Positions 26,022-35,347 of a stretch of DNA of 64,000 bases are shown piece by piece; the stretch's first letter is position 1, and every line of letters begins with the position of its first letter. The stretch covers positions 868,001 through 932,000 of the forward strand of contig NZ_CP058910.1 of assembly GCF_013415885.1 (NCBI RefSeq), in the 5' to 3' direction. Source of the DNA: Halosimplex rubrum. Its GTDB lineage: Archaea > Halobacteriota > Halobacteria > Halobacteriales > Haloarculaceae. Below the pieces are notes generated by a model that was given only the letters and a program-made list of their open reading frames with translations, was not told the DNA's origin and did no database searches. The position numbers and the translations under genes are program-made.

Positions 26022-26798
26022 CTACTGTACGACCGTTTTCGGTTCGAACTCCGTCAGCGGAACGTCGTGGGCTTCGACGACCTCGCGGAGCGCCGGCACG
26101 CGCCGCTCGATCTCTCTCGGCGAGTGGCTGTCGGTGCCCAGGACGAAGCGCACGTCCCGGTCCAGAAACGCGTCGAGCATCGCGGGGTCCGGATGCGCGC
26201 GCCCGAGCGAGTCGTGGACGCGGCCGGCGTTGATCTCGGGGACCGTCTCCGAGTCGGCCAGGGCCGCGGCGACCCGCTCGTAGTCCGACCGGCGGGCGTG
26301 GCCGCGCAACGGCGCCATCCGCTCGGGTAGGTCGAGGTGGCCGAGCACGTCGAACAGCTCCGAGTCGACCGCCGCGACGACGGCGTCGAAGTAGCGCTCG
26401 ACGGCCGCCCGCCGTTCCGCCTCGCTCGCGTCGGCGTACCCCGAGGCGGTCGTGTAGTCGTACTCGCCGGCGAAGTGGACGCTCCCGATCGTGTAGTCGA
26501 ACTCGGCCGCGGCGAGCAAGTCGGCCGTCTCGGCCTCCGCGTCGGCGACGTAACTCACTTCGGCGGCGTCGTAGACCGTGAGGTCGGTCCGCGGGCGGAA
26601 CCGCTCGATCGCCTCGCGGCGGCGCTCGTAGGTCTCGACGAGGTCGTAGCGCTCGCGGCGGCCGAACTCGTCGTCGACGACGATGCAGTGGTCGGTGAAC
26701 CCCACGGCGTCCAGGCCCGCCGCCTCGGCCGCGCGGCACATCTCGGGGAGCGGCGACCCGTCCGAGTAGGTCGTGTGAGCGTGCAGGTCGGCGCGCAT
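26022..26798 (-). CDS. PHP-domain phosphoesterase (histidinol-phosphatase-like)
   Basis: The 258-residue protein shows the metal-binding PHP motifs in order: DLHAHTTYSDGS (from residue 4), FTDHC, GSVHFAG, GHLDLPER, EINAGR and LGTDSHSPREI. PHP enzymes hydrolyse phosphoesters; HisK-type histidinol phosphatase is one option, but no histidine gene is nearby. The ATG at 26798 shares its A with the stop codon of the preceding gene, so the two are co-translated. Confidence 0.82.
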   Translation of the reverse strand: MRADLHAHTTYSDGSPLPEMCRAAEAAGLDAVGFTDHCIVVDDEFGRRERYDLVETYERRREAIERFRPRTDLTVYDAAEVSYVADAEAETADLLAAAEFDYTIGSVHFAGEYDYTTASGYADASEAERRAAVERYFDAVVAAVDSELFDVLGHLDLPERMAPLRGHARRSDYERVAAALADSETVPEINAGRVHDSLGRAHPDPAMLDAFLDRDVRFVLGTDSHSPREIERRVPALREVVEAHDVPLTEFEPKTVVQ

Positions 26799-27535
26799 TA
26801 CTCCTCGCTTACGTCGTGGAGCCGCTGGCCCTCGAGCGTTGGGACGACCGCGCTCTCGCTGAACCGCAGATCGTACTCGACGAGGTCGTTCAGCCGGATG
26901 TCGGCCTTCTGTTCGTACTTGGGCGCTTTGCCGAGCTTGGCGACCTGGCGGTAGAGCGCTCGCTCCTCGTCGGTCGGCGCCTCGCCGTAGACGTGGCGAC
27001 CGATGACGACGGCGCCGACGGTGTCCTCGGGAGAGGGCTTGCCCTTCGAGCCCGCGGCGACCATGTAGGTCGGCTTCTCCGCGCCGTCGAGGTGGTCGGC
27101 CACCGCGCGGGCGTTGGCGAGGGTGCCGACGTACACGTCCACGTCGTCGCCGCCGCCCAGCCGGAGGTCCGTCACCGCGGCGCCGCCGTTGGTCGAGGTG
27201 AGCGCGGTCGGGCGGCCGGTCACGTCGGTGTCGTTCACCCACGTCGGGGAGTTGAAGAAGTCGTAGCCCTCGGTGGGGGTGTAGTCGTCGCTGGAGCCGC
27301 CGCCGATCCGCGCCTCGGGGTGGGCCTCCTTGAACGCGTGTTCGTCGCCGCGCTCCTCGGTGACGTGGACGTACTCGGCGCCGTTTTCGAACAGTTCGAC
27401 GACGGTCGTCGAGAAGTGGGTCACGTCGATGACGACGTAGTTCCCCGCAGGCGGCTCCTCGGGGATCCGGGCCCGCGAGGGCAGGATGCGGTCGGTGAGT
27501 CGGTCCTCGATGTCGGTGTCGGCGAGCGACGCCAT
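26798..27535 (-). CDS. 2-phosphosulfolactate phosphatase family protein (ComB-like)
   Basis: The 245-residue protein matches the ComB family: YVVIDVTHFSTTVVELFENG near residue 32 and ALTSTNGGAAVTDLRLGG near residue 125. In methanogens ComB dephosphorylates 2-phosphosulfolactate on the way to coenzyme M, which haloarchaea are not known to make, so another phosphoester is likely. The start ATG at 27535 is chosen at MASLADTDIEDRL; an upstream in-frame ATG would add a basic segment. It is coupled to the PHP gene through a one-base overlap. Confidence 0.78.
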   Translation of the reverse strand: MASLADTDIEDRLTDRILPSRARIPEEPPAGNYVVIDVTHFSTTVVELFENGAEYVHVTEERGDEHAFKEAHPEARIGGGSSDDYTPTEGYDFFNSPTWVNDTDVTGRPTALTSTNGGAAVTDLRLGGGDDVDVYVGTLANARAVADHLDGAEKPTYMVAAGSKGKPSPEDTVGAVVIGRHVYGEAPTDEERALYRQVAKLGKAPKYEQKADIRLNDLVEYDLRFSESAVVPTLEGQRLHDVSEE

Positions 27536-27624
27536 ACCCCTGCCCGCGCGGACCGGACGGAAGCCCCTTGCTAAGAGCCCTATTGTCGGGAACCGTCGGG
27601 TCCGGACCGGTATTGAGCCCTCGG

Positions 27625-28317
27625 TCACCGACCGTCGCGGTCGACGCGGGCGGCCAGACCCAGGTCGAGCGCCTCGACCCCATCGAGTATCAGCTCGGCC
27701 ATCCGGCGTGCGCCGCGCTCGCTGAAGTGCGTGTCGTCGGCCACGCCGTCGGGGTAGTTGGGGTGTTCGCCCGGCGGGAGGTGGTTGTAGAGGGGCTTCG
27801 ACCCCTCGGGCCCCAGGTCGGCCAGGAGCGCCCGGCTCCGCTCGTCCGCGTCGATCAGCGCCACGTCGCGGTCCCGCGCGACCTCCCGCGTCAGCGCCGC
27901 GTAGTCGTGATGGGTGTCCTCGGGCTCGCCCGCCTCGTCGAAGTGCCGCCGCGCGATGGGCGTGAGCAACACGGGCGTCGCCCCGCGGTCGCGCGTCTCC
28001 GCGACGAACTGTTCGAGGTTGGCGACGAACGCCGACTCGGTCGTGTACTGCTCTTTCGAGGGGACCTCGTCGTTGTGGCCGAACTGCACGAACACGTAGT
28101 GGGTCTCGGTCAGACCGTCCACCACGGGGTCCCAGCGCCCCTCTTCGAGGAAGGTGCGGGTGCTACGCCCGTTGCGGGCGTGGTTGGCCACCGTCACCGA
28201 GTCGTCGAAACGCTCGGCGAACGGCGTCCCCCAGCCCGTCTCGGGGCGTTCGTCCGGATCTTTCTCCGCTGCGGTGGAGTCCCCGATCAGGTGGACGGTG
28301 GTCGAGTCGGACGGCAT
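27625..28317 (-). CDS. SGNH/GDSL hydrolase, rhamnogalacturonan acetylesterase-like
   Basis: The 230-residue protein has the SGNH blocks in order: HLIGDSTAAEKD (Ser in GDS), NHARNGRSTRTF (Gly/Asn), FVQFGHNDEVP (Asn in GHND) and VADDTHFSERGA (Asp and His). This order fits the acetylesterase subgroup that removes acetyl groups from polysaccharides. No signal peptide is seen, so it may act in the cytoplasm. The ATG at 28317 is preferred as start. Confidence 0.82.
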   Translation of the reverse strand: MPSDSTTVHLIGDSTAAEKDPDERPETGWGTPFAERFDDSVTVANHARNGRSTRTFLEEGRWDPVVDGLTETHYVFVQFGHNDEVPSKEQYTTESAFVANLEQFVAETRDRGATPVLLTPIARRHFDEAGEPEDTHHDYAALTREVARDRDVALIDADERSRALLADLGPEGSKPLYNHLPPGEHPNYPDGVADDTHFSERGARRMAELILDGVEALDLGLAARVDRDGR

Positions 28318-28385
28318 TTCCGTATCCGAAGTCCGACCGGGATATACGCGCGTCGGTTCCGCGCCGCTCGGCGGGATGACGGCCG

Positions 28386-29318
28386 TCAGTCGCCGCCGGC
28401 TCGCGCCTCGGCGCGGGCCCGCTCGACGCTCTCGCCCTCGCGGGCTAGGGCGTCGACGAACAGCTCGCCGGCCCGATAGGACGACCGGACCATCGGGCCG
28501 GCGGCGCAGTAGAGAAAGTCCAGTTCCTCCTCGGCGACCCGCCGCCAGGTGTCGAAGGCGTCGGGGTGGACGTACTCGCTGACCTCCAGGTGTGAGCGGG
28601 AGGGCTGGAGGTACTGGCCGAGCGTCACCACGTCGACGCCGACGCTTCGGAGGTCGGCGAGGGTCTGGTACACCTCGTGGTCGTACTCGCCGACGCCGAG
28701 CATGAGGCTGGTCTTGACGTACGAGTCGGACTCGCGGGCGGCCTGCCGGAGGACCGACAGCGACTGCTCGTAGCCCGCGCGTCGGTCCCGCACGGGCCAC
28801 TGCAGGCGGTCGACCGTCTCGACGTTGTGCGCGAACACGTCCGGTTCGGCGTCCAGCACTCTCCGGACGAGTCGCTCCTCGCCCCGGAAGTCCGGCACGA
28901 GCGCCTCGACGAGGGTACCGGGATTGCGCTCCTCGATCGCCTCGATGGTCCGGGCGAAGTGGCCGGCACCCTGGTCGGGCAGGTCGTCCCGATCCACCGA
29001 GGTCAGGACCACGTAGTCCAGGCCGATCTCGGCGACGGCGTCGGCCACCTGCTCGGGTTCCTCGTGGTCGAGGGCGTCCATCCCGCCGGTCTCGACGTCG
29101 CAGAAGTTACAGCCCCGCGAGCAGCGGTCGCCCATCAGCATGAACGTGGCCGTTCCGGGGCCGTCGCGACCGGACCAGCACTCCCCGAGGTTCGGACAGT
29201 TGGCCTCCTCGCAGACCGTGTTGAGGTCGCGCTCACGGAGGCTCTCCTTGATGTCCGTGAAGCGCTCGCCCGACGGCGGCCGGGTCTTCAGCCACTCGGG
29301 CTTGCGGGCGCGACTCAT
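28386..29318 (-). CDS. lipA: Lipoyl synthase (radical SAM)
   Basis: Inserts two sulfurs into octanoyl groups on lipoyl domains, making lipoate for complexes such as the 2-oxoacid dehydrogenase encoded at 16657-21939. The 310-residue enzyme has the auxiliary cluster cysteines in [14 protein letters not shown] (Cys36, Cys41, Cys47), the radical-SAM motif CSRGCNFC (Cys66, Cys70, Cys73) and the terminal RSSY. Lipoylation partners are not visible here. The start is the ATG at 29318. Confidence 0.96.
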   Translation of the reverse strand: MSRARKPEWLKTRPPSGERFTDIKESLRERDLNTVCEEANCPNLGECWSGRDGPGTATFMLMGDRCSRGCNFCDVETGGMDALDHEEPEQVADAVAEIGLDYVVLTSVDRDDLPDQGAGHFARTIEAIEERNPGTLVEALVPDFRGEERLVRRVLDAEPDVFAHNVETVDRLQWPVRDRRAGYEQSLSVLRQAARESDSYVKTSLMLGVGEYDHEVYQTLADLRSVGVDVVTLGQYLQPSRSHLEVSEYVHPDAFDTWRRVAEEELDFLYCAAGPMVRSSYRAGELFVDALAREGESVERARAEARAGGD

Positions 29319-29380
29319 TGGTGGGGGTTGGGTTCGGTCGGGCAAAAGCCTGGGGAGTTGGACCGGGCGTCGAACGAGGC

Positions 29381-30523
29381 TCAGCCGACCCGCGACCCCG
29401 GAGAACCCGGCGACCGCCCCCGCAGCCACTCGATCCGGTCGGCGAGGGGCGGGTGATACGAGAGCAACCGCGCCGGTCCGCCGCCCTCGACGATGTAGCG
29501 GCGGTCTGCCAGCACCTCCAGCGCACCGGCGAGGGCGGCCCCGCTCACCACCTCGGCGGCGTAGGCGTCGGCCTGTTCCTCCGTCCGGCGGACGACCCAG
29601 GCGAGGGCGACGGCGAACGGCGGCGTCCCGGCGAGGACCGCGACCAGTGCGGCGTCGGGCGCCACGCTCGCGGCGCCGAGGGCGGCCCCGGCGGCGACGG
29701 CGACCAGCAGGTACCGCAGGAGGACGTGCCCGCCCGCGTGGTGGCCGACCTCGTGGGCGACGACGGCGCGCAACTCGTCGCCGTCGAGGGTGTCGAACAG
29801 CGACTCGGTGAGGAAGACGTACTCGGCGCCCGGGACGATTCCGGCGGCGACGGCGCTGCCGAGGCGGGTGCGGTCGTCGACGACCCGCAGGCGAATGCCG
29901 TCGGGGAGGGCGGCGTCGACGGCCGCCCGCTCGGCGTCGGTCGGCCAGCGGGTCCGCAGTCCGACGACGAGCGCGAACGGCGCCAGCGCCGTCGCGACCA
30001 GCCCGAGGCCGACCGCGGCGACGACGCGAGGCCAGCCGGCGGGGACCAGCGCGATGACTCCCGCGGCCAGCAGGACCCCCGCGAAGCCGACCCCGTCGCG
30101 TTCGAGTTCCCAGGCGGCGGCGTCGCGGTAGCGGACGCGGAAGCCGCGGACCGCGCGGCGGTACGGGACCGTGGCAAGGCGCGCCGCGAGCGCGACGACG
30201 ACGACCGGGAGCACGTAGGCGGCGACCGCGGCGACCACGCCGACGACCGCGCCCGCGGTCGGACTCACCGCCGCCGCGACCTCGGCGGTCGCGTCGGCCT
30301 GGACCGTTCGAGCGAGGCCGGACAGGCGGGTGCAGACGGCGGTGACCGCGGCGCCGACCAGGACGCCGCGGCGTCGCAGGCGGCCGAGCGCGGCGGCCGT
30401 CTCGGCGTCGTCCGCCGGCCCCTCGTAGGCCGACCGGCCCCGCCAGCGGACCGCCGCGCCGACGGTGATCGCGACGACGACCTGGAGGGCGACCGCCACC
30501 GGCGGGGTAAGGGAGGGACTCAC
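29381..30523 (-). CDS. M48-family membrane zinc metalloprotease (HtpX-like)
   Basis: The 380-residue protein has several N-terminal membrane helices, a soluble part with [20 protein letters not shown], the zinc motif [13 protein letters not shown], further membrane helices and the third ligand region [15 protein letters not shown]. HtpX-type enzymes degrade misfolded membrane proteins. The most likely start is a GTG at 30523; no ATG fits without adding a non-homologous extension. The gene is divergent from a MATE transporter gene. Confidence 0.8.
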   Translation of the reverse strand: MSPSLTPPVAVALQVVVAITVGAAVRWRGRSAYEGPADDAETAAALGRLRRRGVLVGAAVTAVCTRLSGLARTVQADATAEVAAAVSPTAGAVVGVVAAVAAYVLPVVVVALAARLATVPYRRAVRGFRVRYRDAAAWELERDGVGFAGVLLAAGVIALVPAGWPRVVAAVGLGLVATALAPFALVVGLRTRWPTDAERAAVDAALPDGIRLRVVDDRTRLGSAVAAGIVPGAEYVFLTESLFDTLDGDELRAVVAHEVGHHAGGHVLLRYLLVAVAAGAALGAASVAPDAALVAVLAGTPPFAVALAWVVRRTEEQADAYAAEVVSGAALAGALEVLADRRYIVEGGGPARLLSYHPPLADRIEWLRGRSPGSPGSRVG

Positions 30524-30593
30524 GCGCGGACCGACGACCCCGACCGACAAAATGTCACCGAACGGTCCCGTAGATCGTTCAACACCTAAATAC

Positions 30594-30603
30594 AAATATT
30601 TAA
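30594..30603 (+). promoter_or_regulatory. TATA box of the MATE transporter gene
   Basis: AAATATTTAA is centred about 31 bases before the ATG at 30630, which favours that ATG over the one at 30609. Confidence 0.55.
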
Positions 30604-30629
30604 CATGTATGGGGGCGAGACAGTGTGGT

Positions 30630-32024
30630 ATGTTCGACGTGACGCGCGACGACATCGTCGGGGGATCCCTGTCGCGCGCGCTCGTGGTGCTGGCGGCGCC
30701 GCTGGTCGCCCAGAACTTCGCGCTGGTGGCCCAGTCGGTCGTCGACCTGTTCTGGGTCGGCCGCCTCGGGGGGACCGCGGTCGCGGCGGTCGGGCTCGCG
30801 ACGGTCGTCGTCGGGCTGTTGACCGTCCCGCTCCGGGCGTTTTTCACCGGGAGCCAGGTGGTCACCTCCCAGCGAGTGGGTGCGGACGAGACCGAGGCCG
30901 CGCGCCGGGTCCCGTTCACCGCCGCGGTCTGTGCGATGGCCGTCGCGGCGGTGATCGGCGCGGCGCTCGTCGTCGGGGCGGACGCGGTCGCGGCGCTGTT
31001 CACCGACGACGCCGCGGTGGCGTCGGCGACCGCCGGCTACCTCACCGCCTACGCGCTGGCGCTGGTGACGACCGCGGCGAGCGACACGCTGGAGAGCGGC
31101 TTCACCGGCTGGGGGGACACGACGGCGGCGCTGTACGTCAACCTCACCGCTATCGTCGTCAACGTCGTCCTCGACCCGCTGTTGATCCTCGGCTGGTGGG
31201 TGTTCCCGCGGCTCGAACTGTTCGGCGCGGCGCTGGCGACGGCTATCGGCTACGGCGCCGGGGCGCTGCTGGCCGTCGCGCTCGCCGCGCGCGGTCGCGA
31301 GAGGTTCCGGCTGACCCGCGACGCGGTCCGCCCGCGTCTGGAGGCGGCCCGCGCCGTCCTCGACGTGGGGCTGCCCATCGCCGGCCAGTACGGCGGTCGG
31401 CAGGTCGCGCGGGTCGGCGTGATCGGTATCGTCTCCGCCGTCGGCGGGCCGGCCGCCCTCGCGGCGTACCACATCGGGTCGCAGGTCGCCACCGTCGCGT
31501 TCGTCCCCGCGCAGGGACTCGCCCAGGCCGCGACCAGCGTCGTCGGGCAGAACCTCGGGGCGGAGCAGCCCGCCCGCGCCCGCCGCGCGACCTGGGTCGG
31601 CGCCGCCATCGCGGCGGTCGGCCTCACAGTCTTCGGCGCGGTGCAGTGGGTCGTCCCCGCGCCCATCGCGCACGTGTTCGTGCCCGACCTCTCCGGGCAG
31701 GCCCTGGAGTACTCCGTCCTCTACCTCCAGATCCTCGCCTACGGCTACTGGGCGCTGGGGGTCATCTACACGGTCGAGGCCGGCTTCAACGGCGCCGGCA
31801 ACACGGACGTGAGCATGTACTCGACGCTCGCGCAGTACTGGGCGGTCCGCCTGCCGGTAGCGGCGGTCGGCGCGTACGTCCTCGATCTGGGCGTCGCCGC
31901 GGTCTTCTGGGGGGTCACGCTGTCGAACGTCGCCGCGGCGCTGTGGCTGGCCGGCTACTTCTACCGGTCGACCGACGGCGGGATGTTGGTCCGTGCGGCC
32001 GACGACGCCGCGGCGTCGGACTGA
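30630..32024 (+). CDS. MATE-family multidrug/toxin efflux transporter
   Basis: The 464-residue integral membrane protein has about twelve helices in two related halves. Family blocks include LSRALVVLAAPLVAQNFAL near the N terminus and GTAVAAVGLATVVVGLL. The second half has FVPAQGLAQAATSVVGQNLG. MATE proteins export cationic drugs or metabolites in exchange for H+ or Na+. Its substrate is not predictable. The start at 30630 fits the TATA box; 30609 is an alternative. Confidence 0.88.
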   Translation: MFDVTRDDIVGGSLSRALVVLAAPLVAQNFALVAQSVVDLFWVGRLGGTAVAAVGLATVVVGLLTVPLRAFFTGSQVVTSQRVGADETEAARRVPFTAAVCAMAVAAVIGAALVVGADAVAALFTDDAAVASATAGYLTAYALALVTTAASDTLESGFTGWGDTTAALYVNLTAIVVNVVLDPLLILGWWVFPRLELFGAALATAIGYGAGALLAVALAARGRERFRLTRDAVRPRLEAARAVLDVGLPIAGQYGGRQVARVGVIGIVSAVGGPAALAAYHIGSQVATVAFVPAQGLAQAATSVVGQNLGAEQPARARRATWVGAAIAAVGLTVFGAVQWVVPAPIAHVFVPDLSGQALEYSVLYLQILAYGYWALGVIYTVEAGFNGAGNTDVSMYSTLAQYWAVRLPVAAVGAYVLDLGVAAVFWGVTLSNVAAALWLAGYFYRSTDGGMLVRAADDAAASD

Positions 32025-32095
32025 GCGGGGGCGGCCGCTCCGGTCGCCGCGCGGCCGCCGCGACCGACTACTTTCAGTGCGCCATAGAAACGCAT

Positions 32096-34501
32096 ATGGC
32101 GGCGGGGCCCCCGGTTTCGTTCGTGTCACGGCACGCCGACGGCGAGACGGAACTGGCGGTGTCGGAGGTGCTGCCCGACTACGCCGGGGCCTTTCCCTTC
32201 GAGCGATTCAACGCGATGCAGTGCGAGGTGCTGCCGGCCCTGCTCGACTCCACGGAGAACGTCGTCGTCAGCGCGCCGACCGCCAGCGGCAAGACCGCCC
32301 TCGCGGAGGTGGCCATCTGCGAGGCGCTCGACGCCGACGGGACCGCCCTCTTTCTCGCCCCCTTGCGCGCGCTCACCAACGAGAAGGAGAGCGAGTGGGA
32401 GCGATTCGAGGACCTGGGGTATTCGGTCTACGTCGTCACCGGCGAGCGCGACCTGAACCCGCGCCGCGCCGAGCGGGCCGACATCCTCGTGATGACTCCC
32501 GAGAAGGCCGATTCGGCCACCCGGAAACACGACTCGCCGCGCTACTCCTTTATCACCGACGTGGACTGTTGCGTCATCGACGAGGTCCACCTGCTCGACT
32601 CGGAGAAGCGCGGGTCCGTGCTGGAAGTGACGGTGTCGCGCCTGCGTCGCCTCTGCGATCCCCGCGTGGTCGCCCTGTCGGCGACGATGCCGAACGTCGA
32701 CGACGTGGCCGGGTGGCTCGACGCCCCCGCCGACAACACCTTCGAGTTCGGCGACGACTACCGACCGGTCCCGCTGCACGCCGACGTGCGGACCTACGCC
32801 CACGGCGACAACGCCTTCGCCGACAAGTACCGCCGCCTGTATCGCGCGCTCGACATCGCCGAGCCGCACATCCGCGACGAGGGCCAGGCGCTCGTGTTCG
32901 TCTCCTCGCGCCAGGACACCGTCCAGGCCGCCAAGAAATCCAGAGACGAGATCGTCGAGCGCGACATTCCCATGGGCGCCCGCGGCGACTACGACTTCCA
33001 CAACGACGCCGCCGAGCTCTCGAACGACACGCTCAGGCAGTCGGTGCTCGACGGCGTCGGCTTCCACCACGCCGGCCTCTCGAAGGAGGACAAGAACCTC
33101 GTCGAGCAGTGGTTCAAGGAGGGGAAACTCCAGTTGCTGTTCTCGACCTCGACGCTCGCGTGGGGGGTGAACCTCCCGGCGCGCTGCGTCGTGATCCGCG
33201 ACACCAAGCTTCACGACCCGCTGGAGGGCGAGGTGGACATGAGCCCGCTGGACGTGCTCCAGATGCTCGGCCGCGCCGGCCGGCCGGGCTACGACGACAA
33301 GGGCTACGCCTGGGTCGTCTGTGACTCCTCGGACGCCGACAAGTACCGCGCGTTGCTCCGGGACGGCAAGGAGATCGAGTCGCGGCTGGCCGAGGATCTC
33401 GACGCCCACCTCAACGCCGAGATCGCGCTGGGGACGGTGGGCGACATCGAGGACGTGATGGACTGGCTGGAGACGACGTTCTACTACGTGCGCGCGGCGA
33501 GCGCCCCCGACGAGTACGCCTCCGAGAGCGCGCTGCGCGAGCGCGTCAGCGACACGCTGCGCTCGCTCGTGGCCCGCGGGTTCGTCGAACGGGAGAACAT
33601 GCGCCTCGAACCCACGCCGCTCGGACGGCTCGCCTCGAAGTTCTACCTGCGGCTCGACACCGCCCGGGAGTTCGCCGACCTGGCCGAGCAGGCGGAGGAA
33701 GACGACGCTCGCCTCGACCAGGACGGGATCCTGCGGGCCATCGCGACCGCGGCGGAGTTCGACAGCGTCAGCGCCCGGTCGGACGAGCGCGACGCCGTCG
33801 CCGCCGTCCTCGGCGAGACCGACGACCTGGATCCCGGCGGCCGGAAGGTGCTGGCGATCCTCGAATCGCGGATGCGCGGGACGACGCCCGGCGAGTTGCA
33901 GAGCGACGCGTGGGTGATCACCCAGAACGCGCTGCGCCTGCTCGCCGCGCTCCGGGCCTTCCTCGACCGGCTGGCCGGCCCCGCGGCCGCGAACCTCGCC
34001 TGCCGCATCGAGGCGCGCATCGAGGACGGCATCAGCGACGACGCGGTCGGGCTCACCGCCATCGACGGCGTCGGCTCCGGCCGGGCGAGCAAACTGGCCG
34101 CCGAGGGGATCACGACGCCGGCCGACGTGCGCGAGGCGGGCGTCTCGGGGCTACACGCCGCCGGCCTCTCCGAGGGCGTCGCCGAGCGCGTCGTCGACAG
34201 CGCCGGCGAGCTCCCCAACGTCGTCGTCGAGTGGGGCGAGTTCCCCGACAGCGTCGCCGCCGGCGAGAACGACATGCGGGAGGTGACCGTCCGGAACGTC
34301 GGCGGCGACGCCCGCGCGGGCCTGCGCGTCACGGTCAACGGGGTCGAGATGGCGACCAGGAACCGCTATCTCGGCGAGGCCGACCTTCCCGTGGGCGTCT
34401 TCGGCGGGAACGCCGACGAGCTGGAGTACGCGATCGAAGTCGCGTTCCCGGAACTCCCGCTCCACCCCGTCGTCGAGACGCGCTCGGTCCGCGTCGAGTG
34501 A
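32096..34501 (+). CDS. Ski2-like / Hel308-type superfamily 2 helicase
   Basis: The 801-residue helicase has motif I APTASGKTA (60-68), the Walker B variant DEVH (162-165), motif III SATMPN (195-200) and motif IV-VI blocks FHHAGLSKED and QMLGRAGRPGYDDKG. A winged-helix and ratchet region follows, then a helix-hairpin-helix near LTAIDGVGSGRASKLAAEGI. The last hundred or so residues (VEWGEFPDSVAAGENDMREV onward) look like an added beta-sandwich rather than part of Hel308. Hel308 enzymes remodel stalled replication forks. Whether this is the main Hel308 or a paralogue is not decidable here. Confidence 0.86.
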   Translation: MAAGPPVSFVSRHADGETELAVSEVLPDYAGAFPFERFNAMQCEVLPALLDSTENVVVSAPTASGKTALAEVAICEALDADGTALFLAPLRALTNEKESEWERFEDLGYSVYVVTGERDLNPRRAERADILVMTPEKADSATRKHDSPRYSFITDVDCCVIDEVHLLDSEKRGSVLEVTVSRLRRLCDPRVVALSATMPNVDDVAGWLDAPADNTFEFGDDYRPVPLHADVRTYAHGDNAFADKYRRLYRALDIAEPHIRDEGQALVFVSSRQDTVQAAKKSRDEIVERDIPMGARGDYDFHNDAAELSNDTLRQSVLDGVGFHHAGLSKEDKNLVEQWFKEGKLQLLFSTSTLAWGVNLPARCVVIRDTKLHDPLEGEVDMSPLDVLQMLGRAGRPGYDDKGYAWVVCDSSDADKYRALLRDGKEIESRLAEDLDAHLNAEIALGTVGDIEDVMDWLETTFYYVRAASAPDEYASESALRERVSDTLRSLVARGFVERENMRLEPTPLGRLASKFYLRLDTAREFADLAEQAEEDDARLDQDGILRAIATAAEFDSVSARSDERDAVAAVLGETDDLDPGGRKVLAILESRMRGTTPGELQSDAWVITQNALRLLAALRAFLDRLAGPAAANLACRIEARIEDGISDDAVGLTAIDGVGSGRASKLAAEGITTPADVREAGVSGLHAAGLSEGVAERVVDSAGELPNVVVEWGEFPDSVAAGENDMREVTVRNVGGDARAGLRVTVNGVEMATRNRYLGEADLPVGVFGGNADELEYAIEVAFPELPLHPVVETRSVRVE

Positions 34502-34909
34502 ACGACGGCCCGACGCGACCGCCGCCGGCGCCACGCGACTCGTCGACCGGCGGCACCGCCGACCGCGCACCGCCTCCCGAGCGCGCGCTCGCCTCTCCGG
34601 CCGCGCGCACCACTCCCCCGGCCGCGCGCACCGGCCCGGTCGCCCCGCCGAGTCGCCCCTCTTTCGACCCGAGACGTGGGGCGAATCGGCGTCCGTCGAA
34701 AATATACCCACGCTGTCTATTTTCCACTTAGATCCGGTTCTAAATCTTCTAACCGATTCTCGAACGGTACTAAAACGTTAGGGAGCCAACTGAAAGGTCG
34801 GTTCGGGGGCGGATAAAACGGGCCGTCGGGGAGAAACGACGCGAAATCACGCTAGCGGTCGTTCCTTTATATGGGGTAGTCGATGCAAGTGGGAGGTAGG
34901 TGACGAACA
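34502..34909. other. Intergenic region with an AT-rich stretch and a promoter
   Basis: This 408-base gap is GC-rich to about 34690 and then unusually AT-rich (34695-34780). I see no gene. A TATA box CTTTATATG at 34865-34873 and a Shine-Dalgarno GGAGGT at 34892-34897 precede the small membrane-protein gene at 34910, which may therefore have a short 5' leader. Confidence 0.5.
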
Positions 34910-35158
34910 ATGTCCAACGCCTCCCCGTTCCGTCGGTCCACTCCCGAACTCCCCTCGACTACCGGTGTACAGCGCCTCCAGTCGTTCGCGGTCGGTTCGG
35001 CCCAGTTCGCCGGCTTCTGGTCGGCCGTCGTCCTCCCGTTCGCGATGCTCGCCCTGATCGTCTCGGGGTCGGTCGTCCAGCAGGTCCCGCTGTTCGTCGG
35101 GCTGTTGCTCGCGAACGTCGCCGCGCTCCGCGTCGGACACGGCCACAAGCAGGACTGA
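34910..35158 (+). CDS. Small two-helix membrane protein (hypothetical)
   Basis: An 82-residue protein with two hydrophobic helices (about 32-55 and 57-73) after a polar N terminus rich in Ser/Thr, ending in a His/Lys-containing tail GHGHKQD. A good TATA box and Shine-Dalgarno sequence support expression. I do not recognise a function; similar short proteins are common in haloarchaea. Confidence 0.6.
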   Translation: MSNASPFRRSTPELPSTTGVQRLQSFAVGSAQFAGFWSAVVLPFAMLALIVSGSVVQQVPLFVGLLLANVAALRVGHGHKQD

Positions 35159-35347
35159 CCTCGCCCGTCCGACCGACTGCGCCCACCGCGGTCCCCGCGG
35201 TCACCTGCCCGTTCCTCCGCCGACTGCTCTCCTCGTCCCCGACCGATTCGACCACGCGACCACACCGACGAGGCGGCCAGAATCCCGCGTTCAATCGTTG
35301 TACGTGGGCAAATCATTTGAACGAGGAGTGGAAACGGTGGGACCGAC

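Noticed and set aside
30605-32095. Possibility that the helicase reading frame begins 1.5 kb earlier
   Set aside because: The upstream part of the frame is the antisense-like shadow of the MATE gene, very Arg-rich; homology starts at 32096.
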